Translations under genes and position numbers: made by a program
Part shown: positions 18,556-26,855 of the stretch, piece after piece
How the letters are laid out: each line of letters begins with the position of its first letter
How positions within the stretch are numbered: position 1 is the first letter of the stretch
Notes under the pieces: model-generated
Told to the model about the DNA's origin: nothing
Database searches by the model: none
Seen by the model: the letters and a program-made list of their open reading frames with translations, nothing else
NCBI GenBank assembly: GCA_049841135.1
Contig: JASGHK010000005.1
Coordinates: forward strand, 2,604,001 to 2,668,000
DNA length: 64,000 bases
Reading direction: 5' to 3'
Source of the DNA: JACRCT01 sp049841135
GTDB taxonomy: Bacteria; Myxococcota; Myxococcia; Myxococcales; UBA5297

Positions 18556-18961
18556 TCACTCGAACGGCAGCAGGGCCGAAGTGGGCTGGTCCTTGAGCGA
18601 CAAGGTGAGCTCGTCCCTGCGCTCGGTCGTCGCGCGCTCGTGGTGGTAGCGGACGAGGTGGCCCATCGCCGCCTGGACGACGTCGCTCGCAGGGCCGGAG
18701 AACGAGAGCGTGCAGGACTCCTCGCCGCGCAGGTCCCGGCAGTCGAGCACCTTGCGGCCAGGCGTCGGCAAGAGCGGCTGGGAGGTGTCGACCGCGCTGC
18801 GCAGCGCGATGCGCAGGTGCGGCGCGTCCTCCAGGGCGTGATCCGCCAGCTTCGTGTCCCAGGGCGGCACGCAGGACCTCGTCCTCCTGGCCGGAGATGG
18901 TGAGGAGGCAGTCAGAGGCCTCGACGCGACGCAGATCCAGGAAGCGGCGATTGGGGTCCAT
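18556..18961 (-). CDS. Small protein with DUF1059-like C-terminal part, one frameshift
   Basis: Starts at 18961 after a strong GGAGGAGG. The N-terminal part reads MDPNRRFLDLRRVEASDC; the frame breaks in a run of three C (plus strand 18858-18860), and removing one base gives LRAALDTKLADHALEDAPHL. The C-terminal part, KVLDCRDLRGEESCTL followed by a helix ending AMGHLVRYHH, resembles the short DUF1059 module. Length after repair is about 134 residues. Cytoplasmic; function unknown. Confidence 0.5.
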
Positions 18962-19032
18962 TGCGAGGTGTCCTCCTCCTCACAAGGTGGAGCCTCGTCT
19001 GGGTCCGGCAAGCGGCCGCGGGGAGGGACGCA

Positions 19033-19428
19033 GTGAGGAGAACTCTCGTACTCGGCGCGGTCCTGTGGGCGACGGCTTCCGGCTGCATCGCGGCGAGCTC
19101 GGTGCCGGAGTCGCGCAAGCACTCCTACAAGCCGGTGGAGCTCAAGGGCTTCGGGGGAGTCGAGGACGCGCTCGGCAGGCTGGTGCGGTTCCAGGGCCGG
19201 GCGCAGAACGATCGCGTGGGCGCGTTGGTCATCAGCGACGACCTGTCGGTCTGGTGCCAGGGCATGGACGCCTGGCCGCAGCGGGTGGTCGGGCGGAAGG
19301 TGACGGTCAGCGGCGTCCTCGACCGGGCGCGAGCGGCCGATGGGGCGGGCGGGTCGGGCGATGCCGCCGACGCGAAGGAGGGGGTGCTCGTGGGCGACTT
19401 CGTGCTCAAGCACCCGAAGCTGGAGTGA
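19033..19428 (+). CDS. Small lipoprotein, OB-fold-like
   Basis: GTG at 19033 follows GGGAGGG by 7 nt and gives a lipobox TASGC. The 131-residue product has a beta-rich mature part: GRLVRFQGRAQNDRVGALVI, WCQGMDAWP, VVGRKVTVSGVLDRA and VGDFVLKHP, a strand order like the small OB-fold domains found in some bacterial exported proteins. Function unknown. Convergent with the zinc-ribbon protein gene 6 nt downstream. Confidence 0.55.
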   Translation: MRRTLVLGAVLWATASGCIAASSVPESRKHSYKPVELKGFGGVEDALGRLVRFQGRAQNDRVGALVISDDLSVWCQGMDAWPQRVVGRKVTVSGVLDRARAADGAGGSGDAADAKEGVLVGDFVLKHPKLE

Positions 19429-19434
19429 GCGCGA

Positions 19435-19917
19435 CTAACGTCCCTGCCACACCGCCATGCGCAGCAGGATGGCCGCGACGTTGGTGAAGAACGCGGCCAT
19501 GACGAATGCCGTGTCTCCATGCGTCGCGCCGGTCACGTTCTTGCGCACCTCGTTGAACCCGACCACGGCGCCGCCGACGGCGACCGGAGTGCAACCGAAG
19601 CCGACCAGGCCGAGGACCATCACCAGGACCGAGATGGGGTTCTCTCTCACAATGCGCCAGAGCGGCGAGGGGATCTCCACGGCGGGGAGCAGCGGCACCG
19701 GCCGGCGTTCCGCGGGCGGCTTCGCCGGTGGGGGAGCGGCCGGCGGCGGGGCGGGAGCGGACGTCGCGTCTTCGGCAGGGAGCTCAGCCAGGCAGCGGGG
19801 GCAGTACACCCGGCGGTCGCCGGTGACATGGGCGCACTGCCCGCAGACGAAGTCGCCGCAGCCGACGCAGAGGTCGGTCGTGGGGAAGCCCGGGTGCCGG
19901 GGACAGGTCGTTGCCAC
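19435..19917 (-). CDS. B-box-type zinc-binding membrane protein
   Basis: A 160-residue protein. Residues 1-45 carry a B-box-like zinc site (CPRHPGFPTTDLCVGCGDFVC then CAHV, YCPRC). A Pro-Ala linker follows, then two hydrophobic segments (ISVLVMVLGLVGFGCTPVAVGGAVVG and FVMAAFFTNVAAILL) form membrane helices. Zinc-ribbon plus membrane-helix proteins of this type are common in Myxococcota; the role is unknown. Confidence 0.65.
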   Translation of the reverse strand: MATTCPRHPGFPTTDLCVGCGDFVCGQCAHVTGDRRVYCPRCLAELPAEDATSAPAPPPAAPPPAKPPAERRPVPLLPAVEIPSPLWRIVRENPISVLVMVLGLVGFGCTPVAVGGAVVGFNEVRKNVTGATHGDTAFVMAAFFTNVAAILLRMAVWQGR

Positions 19918-20030
19918 GGTGACGCCTCCAGCGGCGCGCGCAAGGGGCCGACTATAGAGGCTGCGGCGCCGTGATAGGAAAGGGAGGGCTCGCGCCGGGC
20001 CATTGAGGCGCGCACAGCGTGGAGGCTGGG

Positions 20031-21302
20031 ATGACGACGATCGTGTGCGGGACCGACCTGTCCGAGGCCTCGGCGCCGGCGAGGGCGGCGGCGGCAGCGA
20101 TGGCGAGGAAGGCCCAGGGCGAGCTGCACCTGGTGCATGTCGTGAAGCCGGAGCTCGACGCGGCGGAGAAGGCCCGCCGAAAGGAGCGCCTCGTCGCCGA
20201 GGCCGCGGCGCTGGGCCCCCAGGTCCAGCCCAAGCTGCTCGAGGGCGCCGCCAGCCTGAGCCTCTTGTCCTTTGCGGCCGAGAAGAAGGCGGACATGGTG
20301 GTGGTGGCCAGCCACGGCGAGGCCAACACCTCGCTCTTCTTCCTGGGCGGCACCGCCGAGCGGATCAGCCAGGCCGGCCGCTTCCCGGTCATCGTCGCCC
20401 GCGACGCCGCGCCGTTCGAGGCGTGGGCCAAGGGCGAGCGGGCGCTGAGGGTGGTCGTCGGCCTGGACTGGACGGCCAGCAGCGACCCTGCGCTCGCCTG
20501 GGTGCGAGCGTTGCGCAAGGTCGGGCCGTGCGACGTGGTGGCCGCGCACGTCTTCTACCCGGAAGAGCCGCAGCGCCGGTATGGCCTCGCGCCGGTCTCC
20601 GCGGTGGACGCGGACCCCAAGGCCGTCCAGCTCCTCGAACGCGACCTGAAGGCGCGGGTGGGCGAGCTGGGGGGGCAGGGCTCCTTGGAGGTCGTGGCCA
20701 AGCTCGCGGTCGGCCGGGCTGGCGACCACCTCATCGAGCTGGCGTGCGAGCGGCAGGCCGACCTCGTCGTCGTCGGCACCCACAAGGTGACCGGGCTCTC
20801 GCGCCTGGCCTCCATCTCCAGCGTCGTCTTGCGCTTCTGCACGCTGAGCGTGGCCTGCGTGGGGACCCAGGACGTGCGCGCGTCGGCGCCGAGCGGGCGG
20901 CCGCGGCTGCAGCACGTCCTGGTCGCGACCGATCTCTCGCCGTTCTCGAACCTCGCCGTGCCCTACGCGTACGAGCTGCTCGCGGAGCGCGGCGGGCACG
21001 TCCACCTGCTGCACGTGATGCCCCACGGCAAGGACGACGTCGGTTCGGTCAAGGCGCAACTCAGGGCGCTCGTCCCCGAGTTCGCGCTGCGCGCGGAGAT
21101 CGGCACCGAGGCCGAGGTCGTGCACTCCGACGAGGCGGCTCGTGCCATCTGCGAAGCGGCGGAGCGCGTCGGCGCGGACGTCATCTGCATCGCCTCGCAT
21201 GGCCGGACGGGTGTGACGCGGCTGGTCCTCGGGTCGGTGGCCGAGGCGGTGCTGCGGGCGACCACGCGGTCGCTGTTCATCGTGCGGCCGCCCAAGGACT
21301 GA
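20031..21302 (+). CDS. Universal stress protein with three UspA domains
   Basis: A 423-residue protein made of three consecutive UspA-like modules. Domain 1 (about 1-125) begins TTIVCGTDLSEAS and ends with ADMVVVASHGE; domain 2 (about 145-280) begins RVVVGLDWTASS and has LVVVGTHKVTGLSRL; domain 3 (about 292-423) begins QHVLVATDLSPFS and ends with VICIASHGRTGVTRLVLGS, the only one with a full GxxGxxRxxxGS nucleotide-binding loop. The ATG at 20031 is preferred because GGAGG lies 5 nt upstream. Cytoplasmic stress role inferred. Confidence 0.85.
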   Translation: MTTIVCGTDLSEASAPARAAAAAMARKAQGELHLVHVVKPELDAAEKARRKERLVAEAAALGPQVQPKLLEGAASLSLLSFAAEKKADMVVVASHGEANTSLFFLGGTAERISQAGRFPVIVARDAAPFEAWAKGERALRVVVGLDWTASSDPALAWVRALRKVGPCDVVAAHVFYPEEPQRRYGLAPVSAVDADPKAVQLLERDLKARVGELGGQGSLEVVAKLAVGRAGDHLIELACERQADLVVVGTHKVTGLSRLASISSVVLRFCTLSVACVGTQDVRASAPSGRPRLQHVLVATDLSPFSNLAVPYAYELLAERGGHVHLLHVMPHGKDDVGSVKAQLRALVPEFALRAEIGTEAEVVHSDEAARAICEAAERVGADVICIASHGRTGVTRLVLGSVAEAVLRATTRSLFIVRPPKD

Positions 21303-21306
21303 GGTC

Positions 21307-21780
21307 GGGGCCAGGTTCCGAATGTTCCGAATCCCCGCTGGATGCGCGCCACCGGCTTGGGGCCAGGTTCCGAATGTTCCGAATGGAGACGACTCACTGC
21401 GTCATTGCTCAACCGCCCGAATCCGATGCGAAACGAAGTTAGCCCAGTATTTTTAATGGCTTACAGCTGGGATGGGCGAGACGCCTGCCGCCGACTAGGC
21501 CCCGGCGGATTCGGAACATTCGGAACCTGGCCCCAAGCCGCACAACCCCGCGGATTCGGAACATTCGGAACCTGGCCCCGAGCCGCGCAACCCTCGCGGA
21601 TTCGGAGCATTCGAAACCTGGCCCCGAGCCGCGCAACCCTCGCGGATTCGGAGCATTCGGAACCTGGCCCCAAGCCGCGCCACCCTCGCGGATTCGGAGC
21701 ATTCGGAACCTGGCCCCGAGCCGCGCGCCCGGTGGCTGCGGATTCGGAGCATTCGGAACCTGGCCCCGAGCCGCGCCACC
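21307..21780. repeat. REP-like repeat array (eight copies, two inverted)
   Basis: The core GGTTCCGAATGTTCCGAAT and its complement occur eight times. Two copies (21307-21332 and 21359-21384) are in one orientation. Six copies (from 21505 to 21780) are in the opposite orientation, in contiguous units of about 46 bp also containing CCTGGCCCCGAGCCGCGC. The two blocks face each other around a less GC-rich segment (21385-21504). The core itself is a tandem 9-mer, GTTCCGAAT. The arrangement is like REP/BIME clusters that are mobilised by REP-associated transposases; none is present in this window. Confidence 0.8.
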
Positions 21781-21837
21781 CCCACGCTGACCCGCCGACG
21801 ATTCGCGGCCGAGCGATTTGGTAACCTAGCGGCCGCC

Positions 21838-23995
21838 ATGAGCGACCCGCTCGATCCGCTGCTCGAGGAAGTGCCCCAGGACGATCCCGCAAACGCTCGA
21901 GCCGCACCCGCGGCTGCCGTTCGACCGCCGTCTCCTGCTCCCGGACCGGCCGAACAGCCCGAGAGCGACGCCGCCCCCGAGGCGGCGGGCAACCAGGCGC
22001 GCGTCCAGTCGGTCCAGGAGTTCTTCCTCCACCTCAAGAAGGGCGCCAAGTCGATGGCGCTCTACCAGCACCAGAAGCTCGCGCTTCGCCGACTTCCTCC
22101 GGCCGGCCTCGACGACCCTCGCGAAGATCCTGGCGGCCGGCCCGCTCTCGCTCAAGGTGACCGCGGAGGCGCTGCTCCTGGGCGAGGCGCCGGTGATGAC
22201 CGAGGCCATCCCCGGCCGGCTCTTCCGCGAGGGCGTGCGCCACCTCACGCTGCGCCCCGGCATCGGCGAGGCCGAGTTCACGAAGTTCGCCTCCATCCTC
22301 TTCTCGGCCGAGAAGGCGGGCGACTCGCTCGTCGCCCACTTCTACGAGGCCAACTTCCAGAGCATCGAGTACGTGGTCGTCGAGGGCTTCCGGGTCGGTG
22401 AGCTGTCGGAGGAGGAGACGCAGGTCGAGGTCGACAAGATCGTCGAGTACCTCTACGGCCGCCTGCGCGGGCAGACCGACGACACCTTGGCCTTCGCCCG
22501 CGTCATGGCCAGCGACCTCGACCTCAAGCTCGAGGGCATCGACGTCGTCCGCGGCCTGCTCCTGGACGGCAACGAGGTCTCGGCCTCCTTCCGCCAGCGG
22601 ATCCAGCAGGAGCTGCACCAGGACGAGGCGGTGCGCGTGCACCGGCAGCTGGTGGGCACCCTGCTCGGCGGCCTGCGCAGCGGCCTGCTGACCCACGCCA
22701 AGCCGGTCGTCGAGATCCTGCTCCAGATGATCGACGGCATGCTGCTGCAGGACGACCACCCGTCGATCGCCCGGATCCTCAAGGACCTGGCCGCGATGGA
22801 GACGGCCTCCGGCGGGCCGCAGACGCCGCCGGGCGAGGTCCGCCGCGGGGTGCTCAAGGAGCTGGGGGCGATGGCCCGCGTGGCCCGCTTCGCCGAGGCG
22901 CTCAAGACCAACGCCAGCGTCGACCTGGCCGCCGTCGCTGCCTGCCTCGCCGAGCTCGACGACGGCGCGCTCGTGGCCCTGGCCGACGCGCTCGAGACCC
23001 TGGAGCAGGCCGAGCACCGGGCCCTGTTCGTCGACGCGCTCGCCAAGGCCGGTCGCGAGAAGCCGGAGTTCTTCGTCTCGCGCCTCAACGCGCAGAAGCC
23101 GCAGACGGTGCGCAACATGGTGGCCATCATCGACAAGGCGCGCTTCGCCGACTCGGCCAAGTACATCGCCTCGGCGATCAAGAACCCCAACCCGCTGGTG
23201 CGCGCGGAGATCGCCTCCATCCTCGGCAACTCCGCGGACGGCGCCGCGGTCCACGGCATCCTCCTGCAGGCCACCACCGACAAGGAGCCCATCGTCCGCG
23301 CCGCGGCCTTCCGCGCCATGGCCCAGGCCGCGCCCAAGCGCGCGGCCGCGGACCTGATGCGCCTGCCCAAGCTGCCCGACTGGGACAAGCGGCCCGACGA
23401 CGAGAAGGCGCTCGTCTTCAGCTGCCTGGGCGCGACCGAGCAGCCCGATGTCATCCAGTACCTCGCGAGCCTCCTGCAGCAGAAGAAGAGCCTCCTGGGC
23501 GGCCGCAAGATCCAGGAGCTGAAGGCGCTGGCCATCAAGGCGTTCTCCTGCATGGAGAACCTGCAGGCGGTGCGCGTGCTGCAGGCCGCCTCCGAGGCGC
23601 GCGACGAGGACCCGGAGCTGGCGACCGCGGCGCGCAAGGCGATGCTGCAGGTCAAGAAGGCGATGGCGGAGCGGACCAAGGCCGCGACCGGGCCGAGCCC
23701 CGAGGCCGAGGCGCAGGCGCAGGCCGCGCAGACCAAGGCCGCCGCCGACACGCTCTTCCAGGACTTCGCCAAGGCCAAGCAGTCGCACGCGCAGGAGTCT
23801 GCCGAGGCCGCCGCCCACGCCCAGAAGGTGCGCGAGAAGATGGCGACCGAGGAGATCGAGTCGGCGCGCCGCGAGGCCGAGCGCAAGGCCCAGGCGCAGC
23901 AGCGCCGCGCGGGGATACCGCCCGCCGGCGCCGGCGAGGACGACCTGCTCGACCTGGACGTCGAGGTCGACGACCGCGGTGAGGAGAAGACGTGA
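21838..23995 (+). CDS. HEAT-repeat scaffold protein, one frameshift
   Basis: About 718 residues after repair. An acidic, Pro-rich N-terminus (1-60) is followed by VQEFFLHLKKGAKSMALYQH; the frame then breaks near 22081 (one extra base), and the other frame continues RFADFLRPASTTLAKILAAG. The rest is helical repeat, with clear HEAT units such as NPLVRAEIASILGNSAD and EPIVRAAAFRAMAQAAP, then a charged coiled-coil near residues 640-700 and an acidic tail. Probably a cytoplasmic interaction platform. It overlaps the next gene by 4 nt (GTGA). Confidence 0.7.
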
Positions 23996-25290
23996 GCGAC
24001 GCCCCCTCGCACAACCCTGCCCCGAGCAGCGACGCCAAGTTCCAGGCGCTGTGCCGCAACCTGGTCGGCGCGCTCTACATGCTGGTGCGCTCGGTGAAGC
24101 TGTACGACCCCGAGAACGCCATCTTCCAGAAGCCGCTCAACCTGCTCCTGGAGACGTGCAACTTCCTGGTGGCCAAGGAGGGCAAGCTCGACCTCACCGT
24201 GGTCAACGGCGCCTTCTTCGTCAACGAGCAGCTGGTGCGCCTGGACGCCAACACCGCCGAGCACGTGCGCTACCTGGTGGGCGAGATGGAGGCGCACAAG
24301 GTGGGCGGCTTCGCGCTGACCAAGTCGGCGACGATGGGCGAGCTCAAGAACTTCGTGTGGGTCTTCGCCAAGGAGCTGCCCAGCCAGGAGGAGCTCTCCG
24401 AGGACGGGCTCGAGGGCAAGAAGCTCGCGTCGATGAAGCTCATCCGCTGGTCGAAGCTTCGGGAGAAGCTCAACAACCAGAAGGACGACGACGCCAAGGT
24501 CGACCGCAAGAAGTACGCGTTGACGCTCTACGCGCGGGCGGTGTTCTTCGTGGGAGGCGTGCTCAAGGCGCTCGCCGAGGGCAAGAGCTACCCGGCCATG
24601 AACATGCGGGCCGGGCGCCTGGTGCAGGACCTCATCGACGTCTCGCAGGACTATGGCAGCCAACTGTTGGGGATGAGCACCAGCGGACCGCCAGAGGAGG
24701 CGCTTGCCTACCACCTCGCCAACACCTGCCTCGTGGCGCTGGCGTTCGGCGGCGAGCTGGGGCTGAGCAAGGCGCAGCTCAAGGACCTGGGGATCGCGGC
24801 GCTGCTCAACGAGACCTCGCTGGCGCGCGTCCCGCCGGCCGAGCGGCTGCGGGCGCGGCCCGAGCGGATGCCGGTGGAGGCGCAGCGGCGCCGGGTGCAG
24901 GCCGACCAGCAGGCGGCGACGGGCGTGCTGGCGGAGTCGGGGTCGCGCAAGCTGGGGTTCCTGCGCGCGCTCTCCTGCGTGCAGATGCACCAGACCTTCG
25001 GGACGGCGGTGCGGACCACGGCCGGGAAGATCCAGATGGTCGTCCCGGCGGGCGACCCGCTCTACTTCTCGCGCATCCTCGCCATCTGCTCGTACTACGA
25101 CCTGCTGACCAGCACCACGACCGACCACGAGGCCTTCGGTCCGGACCTGGCGCTGCAGCTGATGTGGAACTACGAGCGGCAGCGGTTCGACCCGGAGCTG
25201 CTGGCGGTGTTCTGCAAGGTGATGGCGAGGACGCCGATCAAGGCGCTCAAGCCCGGGCAGGGCAGGATGATCGACATCGCCGGGGTGTAG
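23992..25290 (+). CDS. Degenerate HD-GYP-like protein
   Basis: A 432-residue protein. Its second half has the helical layout of HD-GYP phosphodiesterases: AYHLANTCLVALAFGGELGLSK followed by LKDLGIAALLNET, where the usual HD is replaced by NE, and later FLRALSCVQMHQTFG in place of the GYP region. With metal ligands lost it is unlikely to hydrolyse cyclic di-GMP and may act as a structural or sensor partner. The GTG start overlaps the upstream stop by 4 nt, so it is translationally coupled to the HEAT protein. Confidence 0.65.
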   Translation: MSDAPSHNPAPSSDAKFQALCRNLVGALYMLVRSVKLYDPENAIFQKPLNLLLETCNFLVAKEGKLDLTVVNGAFFVNEQLVRLDANTAEHVRYLVGEMEAHKVGGFALTKSATMGELKNFVWVFAKELPSQEELSEDGLEGKKLASMKLIRWSKLREKLNNQKDDDAKVDRKKYALTLYARAVFFVGGVLKALAEGKSYPAMNMRAGRLVQDLIDVSQDYGSQLLGMSTSGPPEEALAYHLANTCLVALAFGGELGLSKAQLKDLGIAALLNETSLARVPPAERLRARPERMPVEAQRRRVQADQQAATGVLAESGSRKLGFLRALSCVQMHQTFGTAVRTTAGKIQMVVPAGDPLYFSRILAICSYYDLLTSTTTDHEAFGPDLALQLMWNYERQRFDPELLAVFCKVMARTPIKALKPGQGRMIDIAGV

Positions 25291-25318
25291 GGCGGAGGCA
25301 GTCGGGGAGGGTGCGCGG

Positions 25319-26529
25319 ATGGGCGCGGAAGCCGTCGAGCTGGTGGTGGTCATCGGCGGCGCGCTGGCCGTCTTCGTCCTGGCGGAGGCTTCCGGTCGCC
25401 GTCGCATGGACTCCGAGGCGTGGCGCGAGCTGGGCGCCAGGCTGTTCCGCGGGCCGTTGCGGGCGCCGCGTCTCGACTGGAGGCGACTGGCGCGGGAGCT
25501 GAGCCTGGAGCACCCCGATCCCGAGTTGGCTGGGATCCGGATCGTCACCGGGACGCTCGACGGGGTGAAGGTGGCCCTGGCCGAGGAGTGTGACCCCGCC
25601 TCGGGCGCCCCGCATGTGGTGGCGGTGGAAGCCCGGGGCCTTCCCGAGGAGCTGGTGCTGCGGGCCGAGGATCGGCTGGAGGCGCTCAAGAAGGCAGTGG
25701 CCGGCGAGGACGTGCAGGTCGGCGATCCGGACTTCGACCGGAAGGTGAGCGTCCAGGGGCCGCAGGACGTAGTGCTGTCGGTGCTGGGCCGCGCGGGACG
25801 GCGCGCCGCGCTGCAGGTGGTGGAGCGGGGGGCGGTGGTGAAGAGCGGCACGATCCGGCTGGAGCTGGCCCGAGCAGCCAAGCACGACGAGGTGGTCGCG
25901 GCGGTGCGTGTGGTGGCCGAGGCGGCGGCGAGCCTGGCAGCGCGCCCGGTAGCTCTGGCGCTCGAGGCCAACGCGAAGGCCGACCCCGAGCCGGAGGTGC
26001 GGCGCAGGAACCTGGAGGTGCTGCTGCGTGCCTGGGGTCGGCACGACGCAGTCGGACGGGCGCTGCAGTCGGCATTGGTGGACCCGTCGCCCCAGGTCCG
26101 AGTGCTGGCCGCGAAGCAGGTCGACGACGCGCGGGCGCTGCCTGTGCTCCTGGCGCTCGTCGAAGACCCGGAGGCGCCGGCCGCCGTGCGCTGGGCGAGC
26201 AGGGCGACCCCCGGGCCGAGCCGGTGTTGTCGAAGCTGCTCGAGCAGGGCTGGCAGGAGGCGTGCTGCGAGGCCATCGTGGCGCTGGGGGTCGTCGGCTC
26301 CGTGGAGGCGGTCCCGCGGATCGCGCAGCGGCAGAAAGGGGAGCTTGCCGAAGTGGCCCGTAGCGCCATCCGCGGCATCCAGGGAAGGCTCGCAGGGGCC
26401 GAGGCGGGTGGCCTGTCGGTGGCGGCTGAGCCGGACAGCGCGGGGGCGCTGAGCGTGATTCAGCCTGTGACCGCGGTGGACGAGGGCCCCTCTCCCGTCT
26501 CCCCGTCGCAGGCATTGAGGGAGGATTGA
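25319..26529 (+). CDS. Membrane-anchored HEAT-like protein, one frameshift
   Basis: An N-terminal hydrophobic helix (VELVVVIGGALAVFVLAEA) anchors the protein. A globular region follows, then HEAT-like helices near RRNLEVLLRAWGR and PQVRVLAAKQVDDARALPVL. The frame breaks near 26195; the other frame continues ALGEQGDPRAEPVLSKLLEQG and EACCEAIVALGVVGSVEAVP, another HEAT unit, ending at 26529. Unlike most breaks here the length implies a missing base. Third gene of the HEAT/HD operon, 28 nt after the previous stop. Confidence 0.6.
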
Positions 26530-26542
26530 GGGGAGGAGGCTC

Positions 26543-26702
26543 GGGCTCCGGGGAGAAGCCCGTGGGTTGCCTTCGGCGGCCAACGGCGTGACACGGCGGA
26601 CACCTCGCGCCAAAGGACGACCGGGCTCCGGGGAGAAGCCCGTGGGTTGCCTTCGGCGGCCAACGGCGTGACACGGCGGACGCCTCGCGCCAAAGGACGA
26701 CG
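26543..26702. repeat. 80-bp tandem direct repeat, two copies
   Basis: Two adjacent copies start with GGGCTCCGGGGAGAAGCCCG at 26543 and 26623. They differ at very few positions (for example ACACC versus ACGCC). Each contains an imperfect hairpin around GTTGCC and GGCCAAC. The unit is not coding and lies between two convergent operons. Confidence 0.85.
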
Positions 26703-26855
26703 GAAGCCACTTGGTATCGCGGAGAGCAGCAGGTCCCCGTGTCGCGCCGAAGGCGGGAGCGAGCAGAGCCGGGCTCCTCACCGGAGCAGTGGGCACACTG
26801 AGCCCGGTCCGTACAACCCGTCAGCGACGGGGAGGCGGGGGAGGGGCCCCCCGTG
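26703..26855. other. Intergenic region downstream of the SWIM gene
   Basis: No gene seen. It contains TCAGCGACGGGGAGGC at 26822-26837, which also occurs at 14851-14866 next to the end of another minus-strand gene, followed in both places by G/C runs. It may be a recurrent 3' element. Confidence 0.35.

Noticed and set aside
21505..21780. Possible CRISPR array
   Set aside because: Units are contiguous and similar along their whole length with no unique spacers, the copies also occur inverted, and no cas gene is near.
22453..26796. Very long minus-strand frame opposite the HEAT/HD operon
   Set aside because: It lies on the complementary strand of well-supported genes, is Ser/Arg/Ala rich and low in complexity, and is typical of open antisense frames in high-GC DNA.
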